Notes under the pieces: model-generated
What the model saw: only the letters and a program-made list of their open reading frames with translations
What the model was told of the DNA's origin: nothing
Database searches by the model: none
NCBI GenBank assembly: GCA_029167225.1
Contig: JARFNK010000003.1
Coordinates: 186,001 to 250,000, forward strand
DNA length: 64,000 bases
Origin: Sphingobium arseniciresistens
GTDB taxonomy: Bacteria; Pseudomonadota; Alphaproteobacteria; Sphingomonadales; Sphingomonadaceae
Direction of reading: 5' to 3'
Shown: in pieces, positions 45,238-56,397 of the stretch
Position numbering within the stretch: the first letter of the stretch is position 1
How the letters are laid out: each line of letters starts with the position of its first letter
Program-made: the position numbers and the translations under genes

Positions 45238-46149
45238 ATGCGTAACGCGATCCTGTCCGCAACCGCCCTGACAGTGCTGATGGCGCTGGCACCTGCGGTT
45301 CATGCCCAGAACGCGCCGATCGAAACCCGCGTCGACCGTATCGAAAAGGAGCTGCGCGCCGTGCAGCGTAAGGTGTTCCCCGGCGGGACGCCGGTGGAGG
45401 CAGAGATCACCCGCGCGCCGGTGACGGCGCCGCCGCCCGGAACGCCGTCCTCCTCGCCGGTCGCCGACCTGACCGCGCGTGTGGACTCGCTGGAGCAACA
45501 GTTGGCGACGCTCACCGGCCAGACCGAGCAGAACAGCTACAAGCTGAAACAGCTTGAGGACGCCTTCGCCAAATATAAGGCAGAGATGGATGCGAAGCTG
45601 TCGCCCGAGGCCGAGCCGCCGGCCGCCGCGCCGACGCTGGGCACGCCCGCTCCGGCAGGAAAGCCCGCTGCCGGCAAGCCCGCCGCAGCAGCAACGCCCG
45701 CCGCCACCGATGCCCGCAAGACCGCCGTGGCGGCGGTGGAGCGCCCCGCGACCGGTGACGACGCGGCGGACGCCTACAGCTATGGCTACCGCCTGTGGAG
45801 CGCGAAATTCTTCCCCGAGGCGCAGGTGCAGCTGAAGGCGGCAGTCGCCAAATATGGATCGACCTCCATGGGCAGCCGGACGCAGAACCTGCTCGGCCGC
45901 GCCTATCTGGACGACGGCAAGCCCGCGCTCGCCTCGGTCGAGTTCTACGAAAATTATTCCAAGCGACCCAAGGGCGATCGCGCCGCCGACAGCCTTGCCT
46001 ATCTGGGCGAAGCGTTGATCCAGCTGAAAAAGCCTGCCGATGCGTGCAAGGTCTATTCGGAACTGGAACAGGTCTATGGCAGCGGCCTTGCCGCCAATCT
46101 GCGCGGCATGATGGAAAAGGGCAGGGTTCGTGCCAAATGCGGCGCCTGA
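45238..46149 (+). CDS. cpoB: Tol-Pal associated CpoB/YbgF-like TPR protein
   Basis: A 303-residue periplasmic protein. The signal peptide ends VHAQN (about 22). Two coiled-coil stretches (RVDRIEKELRAVQRKV and LTARVDSLEQQLATLTGQ) mediate trimerisation. An Ala/Pro linker leads to TPR repeats (about 175-300; YGYRLWSAKFFPEAQVQLKA, NLLGRAYLDDGKPALASVEF). CpoB coordinates outer-membrane constriction with peptidoglycan synthesis. The tol-pal genes are not adjacent. Its end overlaps the tilS start. Confidence 0.9.
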   Translation: MRNAILSATALTVLMALAPAVHAQNAPIETRVDRIEKELRAVQRKVFPGGTPVEAEITRAPVTAPPPGTPSSSPVADLTARVDSLEQQLATLTGQTEQNSYKLKQLEDAFAKYKAEMDAKLSPEAEPPAAAPTLGTPAPAGKPAAGKPAAAATPAATDARKTAVAAVERPATGDDAADAYSYGYRLWSAKFFPEAQVQLKAAVAKYGSTSMGSRTQNLLGRAYLDDGKPALASVEFYENYSKRPKGDRAADSLAYLGEALIQLKKPADACKVYSELEQVYGSGLAANLRGMMEKGRVRAKCGA

Positions 46150-47086
46150 CGCCGCCGACCGTTTTACAGGCGATGTTGCCCGGCTGATCGGTCACGCCCC
46201 CGCGGCGCGCCATGGCGTCGCCGTGTCGGGCGGGCCGGACAGCATGGCGCTGTTATATCTTGCCGCCCGCGCCTTTCCCGGCCGGGTGGAGGCGGCGACC
46301 ATCGACCATGGCCTGCGCGCCGAGGCGGCCGAGGAGGCCGCCATGGTCGCGCGCTGGTGCGCCGATCATGCCATCCCGCACGCGACGCTGAAGCCCGCCG
46401 AGCCGATCACCGGCAACCTCCAGTCCGCGGCCCGCGCGGCCCGCTATGCCCTGCTCGCGGAATGGCGGGTGGCACGCGGGATCGACTGGCTGATGACCGC
46501 GCATCATGCCGACGACCAGCTCGAAACGCTGCTGATGCGGCTCAACCGGGGATCGGGCGTCGGCGGGCTTGCCGGCGTTCGGGCGCGCTCTGGTCATCTG
46601 CTGCGCCCGCTGCTCGACTGGCGCCGGTCGGAACTGCGCACGCTGGCGGAGGGGCAGGGCCTGCCTTTCGCGCTCGATCCCAGCAATGGCGATCCCCGCT
46701 TCGATCGCGCCGCCCTGCGCCGCCATCTTGCCGGGGTGGAGTGGCTCGATCCGCGCGCCGCCGTGCGCAGCAGCGCCGCGCTGGCGGAGGCCGAGGAGGC
46801 GCTGGCGTGGATGGCGGCCGATATTGCCGGCCGCGCCATTGCCGGCGACGGGGAGTGCTGGAGCCTGACGGTTCCCGGCATTGCCGACATGCCGCGCGAA
46901 CTGCGTCGCCGGTTGCTGCTGCACCTGCTGTCGGCTGCTGATCCTACGCTGCCGCCGCCGCGCGGAAATACTCTCGACCATGCGCTGGCCCGAATCGACT
47001 CGGGCGGCAAGACCAGCCTTGGCAACTGGCTTTTGTCGGGCGGTCCGCGCTGGAGCGCGTGCCGCGCGCCGCCGCGCCGGGCATGA
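46130..47086 (+). CDS. tilS: tRNA(Ile)-lysidine synthase
   Basis: A 318-residue enzyme that changes C34 of the AUA-reading tRNA-Ile to lysidine. The PP-loop ATP site is VSGGPDSMALLY (about 32-43), followed by TIDHGLRAEA and the specific TAHHADDQLETLLMRL. The start is GTG at 46130, inside the end of cpoB (20-base overlap), with AGGG upstream; the nearby ATG is out of frame. The C-terminal domain is short compared with E. coli TilS, as in other alphaproteobacteria. Confidence 0.92.
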   Translation: MPNAAPDAADRFTGDVARLIGHAPAARHGVAVSGGPDSMALLYLAARAFPGRVEAATIDHGLRAEAAEEAAMVARWCADHAIPHATLKPAEPITGNLQSAARAARYALLAEWRVARGIDWLMTAHHADDQLETLLMRLNRGSGVGGLAGVRARSGHLLRPLLDWRRSELRTLAEGQGLPFALDPSNGDPRFDRAALRRHLAGVEWLDPRAAVRSSAALAEAEEALAWMAADIAGRAIAGDGECWSLTVPGIADMPRELRRRLLLHLLSAADPTLPPPRGNTLDHALARIDSGGKTSLGNWLLSGGPRWSACRAPPRRA

Positions 47087-47215
47087 AATGCCGCCTATTC
47101 ACCCCGCGGCAACCTGTTCCCCGCTAGAATGATGGTAACGGGCGGCTGGGCTGTTCCGGGCTGATATTGCCATTTGGCCGTTGCACCCTATCTTGGGTCG
47201 TGAAAGTGAGCAGGC

Positions 47216-49162
<1,947 letters not shown>

Positions 49163-49210
49163 GCCTGGACGGGCGGCATCAGACTCGACTGATTTGAAAA
49201 TGACATGCGC

Positions 49211-49240
49211 GGCCCGGCTCGAAAGAGCCGGGCCGTGTTG
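49211..49240 (+). terminator. Terminator after ftsH
   Basis: GGCCCGGCTC (49211-49220) and GAGCCGGGCC (49225-49234) form a perfect 10-base-pair stem with a GAAA tetraloop, followed by GTGTTGCGTTT, a modest U-rich tail. Confidence 0.75.
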
Positions 49241-49366
49241 CGTTTGGCGGTGCGAATGACATGGTTTGCCGGAGCGTTGCCCGGTCGGGCATGAAGGGAG
49301 CGATGGCAGCTTCCTGCTAGTTCAGCTGGAAGGGCGGCAAGAGGCCGTCAGTGGACGTGCTCAGGC

Positions 49367-50413
49367 CTACATCCTTGCCGGAACCAGTCCGCGTTCCGGC
49401 GCAACCAGCTTGATACGACGTGAAAGTTGGTGCGACGGCCTTTCAACGGTCCACCACATCAACATGGCTGCGCCGAACACCGCCGCGCAAATGGCGACAA
49501 GGGCGAAGAGATCGGCCAGCACGCCATGTCCCGCGATGCGATGCGCCACAAAGCCTACCGCGCCCGTCACCGGGTTGTGGATCAAATAAAGGCTGTAGGA
49601 AATCGTGCCCAGCAGCTGGAAAGGTCGGGCGCTCAGGCCGTTCTCCGCCCAGCCGGAGTCGACGGCAGCGTAGAGGATGAGTGCTGTCGCGGCGGCCACA
49701 GCGTTGAAAAGCCCGTGGAGGACGAGGGCGACAGACAAGCCCAGCAGCGCCGGGAGCCACAGGCGATTATCGGCTGACCATCTTGCAATCACCCCCACGA
49801 AGAAACAGCCCCAGAGATTCAGGAACAGGCCGGGCACCAGCCCGTCGAACATCCCGAACGCCGAACATAAGGCAGCGCCGCAAAGGATGGCCTTGGTCAA
49901 CCGATTGGGAACGATCATTGCGGCTGCGAAAAAAGCGTAGAACTGGACTTCATAGGCAAGCGTCCAGAACACGCCGTTGATCGCAGGGTAGCCGAGAAAG
50001 CGCTGGGCGTAGATGAGATGCGCCAGCACCTGTCCCTGGGAATATGGCGGGATGGGTTCATGCTTCACCATTGCCGCGGCTATGGCGAAGGCCATGCCCA
50101 GCGCGATTGCCACCCAGTAGGAGGGGTCCAGGCGGATTGAGCGCCGCAACAGGAAGCGTGCATAGCTATTGGGCGTGATGTCGATTCCCGTCAGGCTGTG
50201 CGCAACGACAAAGCCGCTGAGCGCGAAGAACACGGGCACCCCATAATGGCCCGTGCCGAAAATTGCTGTGCTTATGAAATCAGGTAGCCATGCCTTGAGC
50301 GATGGGACGTGCCCACCCTCGCTGGCGTGGAAGAGCACGATCCACGCAGCGGCCAGGCCGCGTATCGCCTGAACAATTGTAAAATTACGGGCAATCAACG
50401 CTCCGCCTTTCAC
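49367..50413 (-). CDS. Acyltransferase 3 family (OafA/YrhL-like) membrane protein
   Basis: A 348-residue membrane acyltransferase with about ten helices. The conserved opening IVQAIRGLAAAWIVLFHAS holds the catalytic histidine, and FFALSGFVVAHSL and RSIRLDPSYWVAI are further family phrases. These enzymes acetylate or otherwise acylate surface sugars, peptidoglycan or lipids. The start is best placed at GTG 50413 (VKGGALIARNF), with GGGAGGAGG upstream; the longer frame beyond is not family-like. No SGNH domain is attached. The nearest neighbours do not reveal the acceptor. Confidence 0.87.
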   Translation of the reverse strand: MKGGALIARNFTIVQAIRGLAAAWIVLFHASEGGHVPSLKAWLPDFISTAIFGTGHYGVPVFFALSGFVVAHSLTGIDITPNSYARFLLRRSIRLDPSYWVAIALGMAFAIAAAMVKHEPIPPYSQGQVLAHLIYAQRFLGYPAINGVFWTLAYEVQFYAFFAAAMIVPNRLTKAILCGAALCSAFGMFDGLVPGLFLNLWGCFFVGVIARWSADNRLWLPALLGLSVALVLHGLFNAVAAATALILYAAVDSGWAENGLSARPFQLLGTISYSLYLIHNPVTGAVGFVAHRIAGHGVLADLFALVAICAAVFGAAMLMWWTVERPSHQLSRRIKLVAPERGLVPARM

Positions 50414-50926
50414 ATATTGCCTCCTCCCAGCATTGCCGGTCGGTCGGGGCGCAATGTATAGAAACATTACAGAAACAATCCTGACGATTGTCGCGCCGTC
50501 GCGCCAGAACTGGCAATCATGGTGGGAAATAGGGGGACAGCGATCGTTTCGTTCGCCGGCGCGACGTGTCGGGCGATCTTTCCCGCTGTCAGCGGACGCG
50601 TAGTGGCGGATGTTCCGGGCAGCCATGCGCTCCGGTTGGTGGCACGGCGCTCCGGCGGGGGGCTGCGCAGGTGAGCGAGTTCGGCGGGTCAAATCGGTAT
50701 CGGCTTTTCGCCACACGCATCATCGGAGAGGCCGTCCAGCAGGACGAACACGACTTGCACGCCATGATTGAGCGATGGAAAGCGAATGTCCGCAGTCGCG
50801 GTGCAACAGGGCAGGCCATCCCGGCGCTGCCATGGCGTGAAAATGGAAAAGGCCCGGCTGTTCCTCTTGTCGGGAACCGCCGGGCCTCCTTCCTGCCCTC
50901 TCCTCTAACTTTGCTATGCGGCTTTT
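50414..50926. other. Intergenic stretch between the acyltransferase gene and rpoZ
   Basis: About 510 bases without a convincing gene. The right end holds the rpoZ terminator (50840-50886). The acyltransferase promoter should lie near 50440-50520, an AT-richer patch, but no clear -35/-10 pair was found. Small frames on both strands here have no family resemblance. Confidence 0.5.
50840..50886 (-). terminator. Intrinsic terminator of rpoZ
   Basis: GGCCCGGC (50851-50858) pairs with GCCGGGCC (50879-50886) around a 20-base loop that itself can pair. On the minus strand it is followed by TTTTCCATTTT. It lies about 40 bases beyond the rpoZ stop. Confidence 0.75.
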
Positions 50927-51271
50927 TTAGCCGTCATAGTCTCCGCCGATATTCTGGTTACGCGGCGGAGCTGCGGCGGTGAGGCGCAGGGCCTCCGCCG
51001 ACTGGGCGATGGAACCGATTTCGTCTGGCGTGTCGTCGTCGTCGATCTGCACCTTCTGCAGCGATCCGATGACAGAATCATGAAGATCGGCCGGAAGAAC
51101 CGTCTCTTCGGCGATTTCGCGCAGGGCCACGACCGGGTTCTTGTCGCGGTCGCGATCGATGGTGAGTTCGGCGCCACCGGAAATCTCCCGCGCGCGCTGG
51201 GCGGCAAGCAGGACGAGATCAAAACGGTTAGTGACCTTGTCGACGCAATCTTCGACGGTAACGCGGGCCAT
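50927..51271 (-). CDS. rpoZ: RNA polymerase omega subunit
   Basis: A 114-residue subunit with the omega signature [20 protein letters not shown], the MarR-like helix [11 protein letters not shown] and [11 protein letters not shown]. It helps fold and hold the beta' subunit and contributes to the ppGpp site in proteobacteria. ATG 51271 has an AGGAG site. The acidic C-terminal extension ([10 protein letters not shown]) is typical of alphaproteobacteria. Confidence 0.96.
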   Translation of the reverse strand: MARVTVEDCVDKVTNRFDLVLLAAQRAREISGGAELTIDRDRDKNPVVALREIAEETVLPADLHDSVIGSLQKVQIDDDDTPDEIGSIAQSAEALRLTAAAPPRNQNIGGDYDG

Positions 51272-51436
51272 CTGGGCTCCTGAAGCTGAATTTTGGCTTG
51301 GAAAGAGGTTCCGCCTAGCAGCGGCCTGCCGCGGAGTCAATGAAAACGCGGCTTTGACGCCGGTCCTGCGCGGGCGAGCGACAAGAGCGCTTCCATCCCT
51401 ATGGTCAGTGCGCAGGAAACGCGGCATGGATGGGGC

Positions 51437-52693
51437 ATGAGCGACGCAGGCGCCGGGCAGGGCGGGGATGACGACGAGCAGATCGTCTGCACGATTGAGG
51501 GCAACCGGCTGCGCGTGATCGCGCAGGGACCGGAGCTGCTGGAAGCGCTGGTGACGCTGATCGACGGGGCGCAGCGCAGCCTAAAGCTGTTCTACTATAT
51601 CTTCGAGAGCGACCTCAGTGGCCGTCGCGTGCTGGCCCGGCTGATCCGCGCGCTGCGCCGTGGTGTGACGGTCACGCTGATGATCGACGCCTTTGGCAGC
51701 AGCGGCGCGGAGGAGGGCTTCTTCAACAGCTTCATCGGTGCGGGCGGCCGCTTCGGCCTGTTCGGCGCGCGCCGCTCCACCCGTTACCTGATCCGGAACC
51801 ACCAGAAGATCGCGCTGGCCGATGACAGCGCGCTGATGATCGGCGGCTTCAATATCGGCGATGCCTATTTCGGCCTGCCGGGCGAGGATTGCTGGCATGA
51901 TCTGGGGCTGCTGATCGAAGGGCCGCAGGTGACGCCGATGGTCCGCTGGTATGGGCAGATGTGGCACTGGGTGTCGTCCCGCAAGCAGCGCTTCGGCACG
52001 TTGCGGGCGATGGTGCGCCAGTGGCGCCGCAGGGGCGAGGGGCGCGGCGGCGGATTTCGGGGAGCCGGGGGGCGGGAAGAGGGCAAAAGCGCGTTCCGCT
52101 GGCTGATCGGCGGCCCGACGCGGCTGCTCAGTCCCTGGGCCCGGGTGGTGAAGCATGATCTGGAACATGCGCGACGCCTGCACATGATAGAGGCCTATTT
52201 CTCGCCCGGCCAAGGCATGCTGAGACGGATCGGCGCCATCGCCGCGCGGGCAGGCGGTAGCGCTGGCGAAGGCGCGCGGCTGGTGATGCCGGCGCGGTCG
52301 GACAATGGCGCGACTGTCGGAGCGGCACGGCTGCTCTACGGGCCGCTGCTCAAGCGCGGGGTCGAGATTTTTGAATATCAGCCGTGCAAGCTGCACATGA
52401 AGCTGATCGTCATCGACGACGCAGTGTATATCGGGTCGGCCAATTTCGACATGCGCAGCCTGTTCCTCAACCTGGAGGTGATGCTGCGGGTGGAGGATGT
52501 CGATTTCGCGCGGCGGATGATCGCATTCGTCGACCGGCGCGTGGCGGACAGCCGGGAGATCACGCAGGCGGTGCAGCGCCAGCGCCGCAACCCGCTGACC
52601 CTTGCCAAATGGTGGATCAGCTACCTGCTGGTGGGCGTGCTGGACTATACCGTCACGCGGCGGCTGAACTTCCGGTACAATCGCGAGGATTAG
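51437..52693 (+). CDS. Phospholipase-D/cardiolipin-synthase-like protein
   Basis: A 418-residue protein with two PLD (HKD) motifs. The first is [18 protein letters not shown] (about 125) and the second is [20 protein letters not shown] (about 330). [18 protein letters not shown] before them is also family-like. There is no N-terminal membrane domain as in ClsA, so it resembles ClsB/ClsC-type enzymes. A basic, Gly/Arg-rich stretch (about 195-220, [10 protein letters not shown]) interrupts the fold. ATG 51401 is an alternative start that adds 12 residues. It converges on the PmtA-like gene. Confidence 0.85.
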   Translation: MSDAGAGQGGDDDEQIVCTIEGNRLRVIAQGPELLEALVTLIDGAQRSLKLFYYIFESDLSGRRVLARLIRALRRGVTVTLMIDAFGSSGAEEGFFNSFIGAGGRFGLFGARRSTRYLIRNHQKIALADDSALMIGGFNIGDAYFGLPGEDCWHDLGLLIEGPQVTPMVRWYGQMWHWVSSRKQRFGTLRAMVRQWRRRGEGRGGGFRGAGGREEGKSAFRWLIGGPTRLLSPWARVVKHDLEHARRLHMIEAYFSPGQGMLRRIGAIAARAGGSAGEGARLVMPARSDNGATVGAARLLYGPLLKRGVEIFEYQPCKLHMKLIVIDDAVYIGSANFDMRSLFLNLEVMLRVEDVDFARRMIAFVDRRVADSREITQAVQRQRRNPLTLAKWWISYLLVGVLDYTVTRRLNFRYNRED

Positions 52694-52743
52694 GGCGTCG
52701 AGCCTTTAATCAGAGCCGTTCGGGCTGCCCGACCAAGGAATGT

Positions 52744-52816
52744 GGCTCGTTTAGATGTCAAAGCCTTGTCCTTCCTCAAGAGAAGGACGGCCCTTCGACA
52801 AGCTCGGGGCGAACGG
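52744..52816. repeat. Dispersed palindromic repeat, copy 2
   Basis: This copy reads GGCTCGTTTAGATGTCAAAG at the left and CCCTTCGACAAGCTCGGGGC then GAACGG at the right, parallel to the copy at 35891-35979. The middle parts, CTTGTCCTTCC and AGAAGGACGG, are complementary and form a hairpin. It fills the gap between the convergent PLD and methyltransferase genes. Confidence 0.65.
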
Positions 52817-52840
52817 GGAAAGATGGCGGGGTGGACCCGC

Positions 52841-53485
52841 TCACGCCGCCTGTGCCAGCGCATCCTCACGATAGGCCCAGAACATGCGGCAGGGCGGGAT
52901 GTTGAGCCATTCCGTGCCGCGCTCGATCCGCCCGAAATGCCGCTCCAGCAGGCCGCGCACGCGCTGCGAATATTGGTAGACGAGGAAGGCACCGCCCGGC
53001 TTAAGCGCCATGTGCGTTTCCGCCATGATCGCCTCGTCCACGCCCGCGGGCAGGGTGGAGAAGGGCAGGCCGGACAGGATATAGTCCGCCTGGGTAAAGC
53101 CGTGCTCCGCAATGATCCGGCGCACGTCGGCGGCGGAGCCATGGATGGCGCGGAAGCGGCGATCGGCGATGTCGGTGCTCAGATGGTGGATGAAGCCGGC
53201 ATTGGTGTCGATCGCGATCAGCATCGCGTCCGGACCCATCATGTCCAGGATCGGCCGTGTGAATGTGCCAAGGCCCGGTCCATATTCGACGAACAGCTTC
53301 ACTTCCCGCCACTCGACCGGCGCGAGCATCGATTCCACCAGCGCCGGGGAGGAGGGAATGATCGATCCGATCATCGCGGGGTCTCTGGCGAACTCCCGGA
53401 AGAATGTGGACCAGGTCTTCACCGGTTTGAGCAATCGCGCCAGCACCCCCGACTTGCGGTGCCTTGTCATCGAATTCGCAGCCAT
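52841..53485 (-). CDS. SAM-dependent methyltransferase, PmtA-like
   Basis: A 214-residue class I methyltransferase. The SAM site is VEYGPGLGTFTRPIL (about 68-82), followed by LIAIDTNAGFI, and the motif-IV-like SGLPFSTLP is characteristic of the phospholipid N-methyltransferase group (PmtA), which makes phosphatidylcholine or its precursors from phosphatidylethanolamine. It could also belong to the related rRNA-dimethylase-like group. An N-terminal amphipathic segment (LARLLKPVKTWSTFFREFARD) would bind membranes, as in PmtA. The start is 53485; an ATG five codons further in is possible. Confidence 0.8.
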   Translation of the reverse strand: MAANSMTRHRKSGVLARLLKPVKTWSTFFREFARDPAMIGSIIPSSPALVESMLAPVEWREVKLFVEYGPGLGTFTRPILDMMGPDAMLIAIDTNAGFIHHLSTDIADRRFRAIHGSAADVRRIIAEHGFTQADYILSGLPFSTLPAGVDEAIMAETHMALKPGGAFLVYQYSQRVRGLLERHFGRIERGTEWLNIPPCRMFWAYREDALAQAA

Positions 53486-53675
53486 TCCGGTCCTGTCCGA
53501 TCGTTATCATTGGGCCGTCGCAAAATTGAAGCAAAGTTGCAAGCGGCACATGGTGAACGCGCCCGACGCGCTCTGGTTCAGTCCGGCCCGGTGGATTGCG
53601 CGGGGATGAAGCAAAGCGGCGCCCGGCCGTTGTGGCGGGCGCCGCTGGTGCTCGGCATCGGGCTCTATCCGGGTG

Positions 53676-56003
53676 CTATGTGTTCCCGGCCTTGGGCTCT
53701 GGCGCCTTGGGTTCTGGCGCCCGTCGGTCCGGCAACATGCCAGGCGCTATGAAGCCGATCGGATCGACCTGCATCGCCTTCTGCTTCAGCGTCCCTTCCA
53801 TCGCCTCATATTCATGTTCCATCTCGGGCGTTACGGAAGCGCGGGTGTCGAGCAGGGCCGCCTCGAAATGCGATACATCGACCTTTTCGACCGAGAGGGA
53901 CTGGCGCAGCGCGAACAGGCCCGCCCGGCGGACAAGGTCTTCCAGGTCCGCCCCGGTGAAGCGCTCGGTCCGCGCCGCCAGGCTGTCCAGGTCCACGTCG
54001 TCGGCGATCGGCATCTTGGCGGTATGGATGCCAAGGATGCGCCGCCGCCCGGCCTCGTCGGGCACGGGGACATAGATCAGCTCGTCGAAGCGGCCCGGCC
54101 GCAGCAGCGCGGGATCGACCAGCGTCGGCCGGTTGGTCGCGCCGATCACCACTACGGACTGCAGCTCCTCCAGTCCGTCCATCTCGGCGAGGATGGTGTT
54201 CACCACCCGCTCCGTCACTTGTGGTTCGCCAAGGCCATTGCCGCGCGCGGGCACCAGGCTGTCCAGCTCGTCGATGAAGATGACGGTGGGCGCCACCTGC
54301 CGCGCGCGGCTGAACAGCTTGGCGATCTGCTGTTCGCTCTCGCCATACCATTTGGAGAGCAGGTCACTCGACTTGGTGGCGATGAAGTTCGCCTGCGCCT
54401 CGCGCGCGACCGCCTTCGCCAGCAATGTCTTGCCGGTGCCGGGAGGACCGTAGAGGAGGAAGCCCTTGGCCGGGCGAATGCCGATGCGGCGGAAGGCGTC
54501 GGGATCCTTCAGGGGGAGTTCGACACCTTCCTTCAGGCGCATCTGCGCGTCGTCCAGCCCGCCAATATCGTTCCAGCCGATATTGGGGGCCTGCACCATC
54601 ACCTCGCGCATGGCCGAAGGCTGGACGCGCTTGATCGCTGCGAGGAAATCCTCCCGGGTGACGCTCAGCTCGTCCAGCACTTCGGGCGGGATCGTGCCTT
54701 CCTCGAGGTTCAGGCGGGGCATGAAGCGGCGCACCGCCTCGATCGCGGCCTCGCGCGCCAGCGCGGCAAGATCCGCGCCGACAAAGCCATAGGTCGTGCG
54801 GGCGAGTTCGGACAGGTCCACCTTGTCGCCCAGCGGCATGCCACGGGTGTGGATGCCCAGGATTTCGCGCCGGCCGCGCTCGTCCGGCACGCCGACCACG
54901 ATCTCGCGGTCGAACCGACCGGGGCGACGCAGCGCCTCGTCGATCGCCTCGGGCCGGTTGGTCGCGGCGATGACGACAAGGTTGGTGCGCGGCTCCAGCC
55001 CGTCCATCAGGGTCAGCAACTGGGCGACCAGTCGCTTCTCCGTCTCGCCCGTCACCTGCCCGCGCTTCGGCGCGATCGAATCGATCTCGTCGATGAACAG
55101 GATGGAGGGCGCGGCCTTGGTCGCCGCCTCGAAAATCTCGCGAAGCTGCTTTTCGGATTCGCCATAGGCGGAGCCCATGATTTCCGGCCCGTTGATCAGG
55201 AAGAACTCGGCATCGCTTTCATTGGCGACGGCGCGGGCAAGGCGCGTCTTGCCGGTGCCCGGCGGGCCATGCAGCAGCACCCCGCGCGGCGGATCGACGC
55301 CCAGCCGCTGGAACAGTTCTGGGTAGCGCAGCGGCAACTCCACCATCTCGCGCAGCTGGTCGATCGTCTCAGACATGCCGCCGACATCGTCATAGGTGAC
55401 GTCGGCGCGGCGGGAATCGCGCGGTTCCACATATTCCGGGCGCAACTCGACCTCTGTATCGGCGTCGATGGCAACGATGCCCTTTGGGGTAGTGGAAACG
55501 ACGGTGAGCCTGATCTCCTGGAGCGCATAGGCGGGCGCGGCCAGCATCTGGCGCAGCTGCGGGGGCAGGTCGCCCCGGTCCACCTGTTGCTGTCCCGCCG
55601 TCGCCACCACGTCTCCGGCGGTGAGGGGACGCTGGAAAAAGCTGCGCTTCAATGCTTCCGGGTTGCCCTGCAGCCGCAGGTTCTGCTGTGCCGGCGCAAA
55701 GACGACGCGCTGCGCCGGGCGCGGATCGATCTTGCGGATCTGGACGAAATCACCCGATCCCACGCCGGCATTGGCGCGCTGCAGGCCATCGAGCCGCAGC
55801 ACTTCCAGCCCCTCGTCTTCCTTATAGGGGCGCACGACGCGGGCGGGCGTGTTGCGCTTGCCGACGATCTCGATGGCGTCGCCTTCGGCAAGGCCAAGTT
55901 CCGCCATGGCGGTCAGCGACAGGCGGGCAAGGCCGCGTCCTGCGTCCTCGGGCCGGGCATTGGCCACCTGAATCTTGCGTTCGGTCATTTCCTGATCGGC
56001 CAT
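53676..56003 (-). CDS. CDC48/VCP-type double AAA+ ATPase
   Basis: A 775-residue protein with the full CDC48 plan. An N-terminal double-psi-barrel and second N subdomain (about 8-190, with LGLAEGDAIEIVGKR) come first, then the D1 ATPase with Walker A GPPGTGKT (246-253), Walker B ILFIDEIDS and arginine finger RRPGRFDRE. The D2 ATPase follows with Walker A at 519-526, VIFIDELDS and RPGRFDEL. Such unfoldases are universal in archaea and eukaryotes and patchy in bacteria. The C-terminal tail holds two copies of the block APEPK instead of the eukaryotic adaptor motif. No adaptor or protease genes are adjacent, so substrates are unknown. Confidence 0.93.
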   Translation of the reverse strand: MADQEMTERKIQVANARPEDAGRGLARLSLTAMAELGLAEGDAIEIVGKRNTPARVVRPYKEDEGLEVLRLDGLQRANAGVGSGDFVQIRKIDPRPAQRVVFAPAQQNLRLQGNPEALKRSFFQRPLTAGDVVATAGQQQVDRGDLPPQLRQMLAAPAYALQEIRLTVVSTTPKGIVAIDADTEVELRPEYVEPRDSRRADVTYDDVGGMSETIDQLREMVELPLRYPELFQRLGVDPPRGVLLHGPPGTGKTRLARAVANESDAEFFLINGPEIMGSAYGESEKQLREIFEAATKAAPSILFIDEIDSIAPKRGQVTGETEKRLVAQLLTLMDGLEPRTNLVVIAATNRPEAIDEALRRPGRFDREIVVGVPDERGRREILGIHTRGMPLGDKVDLSELARTTYGFVGADLAALAREAAIEAVRRFMPRLNLEEGTIPPEVLDELSVTREDFLAAIKRVQPSAMREVMVQAPNIGWNDIGGLDDAQMRLKEGVELPLKDPDAFRRIGIRPAKGFLLYGPPGTGKTLLAKAVAREAQANFIATKSSDLLSKWYGESEQQIAKLFSRARQVAPTVIFIDELDSLVPARGNGLGEPQVTERVVNTILAEMDGLEELQSVVVIGATNRPTLVDPALLRPGRFDELIYVPVPDEAGRRRILGIHTAKMPIADDVDLDSLAARTERFTGADLEDLVRRAGLFALRQSLSVEKVDVSHFEAALLDTRASVTPEMEHEYEAMEGTLKQKAMQVDPIGFIAPGMLPDRRAPEPKAPEPKAGNT

Positions 56004-56145
56004 CGCCAGTTCCGCTCCTTTGCGTGCCTTCGTGCGTCCCGAAAGGAGAGATAGGAAGCCCGGCGCGGCGGCGAAAGGGGGTGCGAGAGGGCAGCCGGAG
56101 AGTCATCGCGGACACGCATCGGCAATCAATTCATTTCGCAAGCGC

Positions 56146-56176
56146 AAAAAAAGAGGGCCGATCTGTTGACCGGCCC
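56146..56176 (-). terminator. Terminator-like hairpin on the minus strand
   Basis: GGGCCG (56155-56160) pairs with CGGCCC (56171-56176). On the minus strand a run of seven T follows (complement of 56146-56152). No annotated minus-strand gene ends here, so it either insulates the CDC48 promoter or ends an unannotated antisense transcript. Confidence 0.5.
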
Positions 56177-56196
56177 CTGAAAGTTTATAGGAGAGG

Positions 56197-56397
56197 ATGC
56201 CTGAAAGGCCTCATCTATGTGCGCTGCAGCGCTTTTTCTCGCACGTGCGAAGCAAACTTTCATGGTTGCAAATTTTGCATCTTGCGAAACATCCGGATTT
56301 CTGGCTTCCTCTCATCAAGGATGCGCAGAAATGGACAATAAGAAGTCGCCTTTTCCCTTGGTGCGATGCGGCAGCAACTGGCCCGGATAAGAAGTAA
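56197..56397 (+). CDS. Possible 66-residue leader ORF before the LysR gene
   Basis: The ATG follows TAGGAGAGG, a very good ribosome site. The frame ends in TAA immediately before the LysR ATG (TAAATG), so translation could be coupled. The peptide (starting MPERPHLCALQRFF, rich in Trp, His, Leu and Lys) matches nothing I recognise and overlaps the palindrome at 56267. It may be a leader peptide or a chance frame in the regulatory region. Confidence 0.3.
   Translation: MPERPHLCALQRFFSHVRSKLSWLQILHLAKHPDFWLPLIKDAQKWTIRSRLFPWCDAAATGPDKK

Larger units (their letters stand above)
56004..56397. other. Divergent intergenic region, CDC48 gene / LysR gene
   Basis: About 390 bases, AT-richer than its surroundings to the right. 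It holds a hairpin at 56146-56176, a possible 66-codon leader ORF (56197-56397) and the perfect palindrome TGCAAATTTTGCA (56267-56279), which is a plausible regulator-binding site. Promoters of both flanking genes should be here. Confidence 0.5.
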
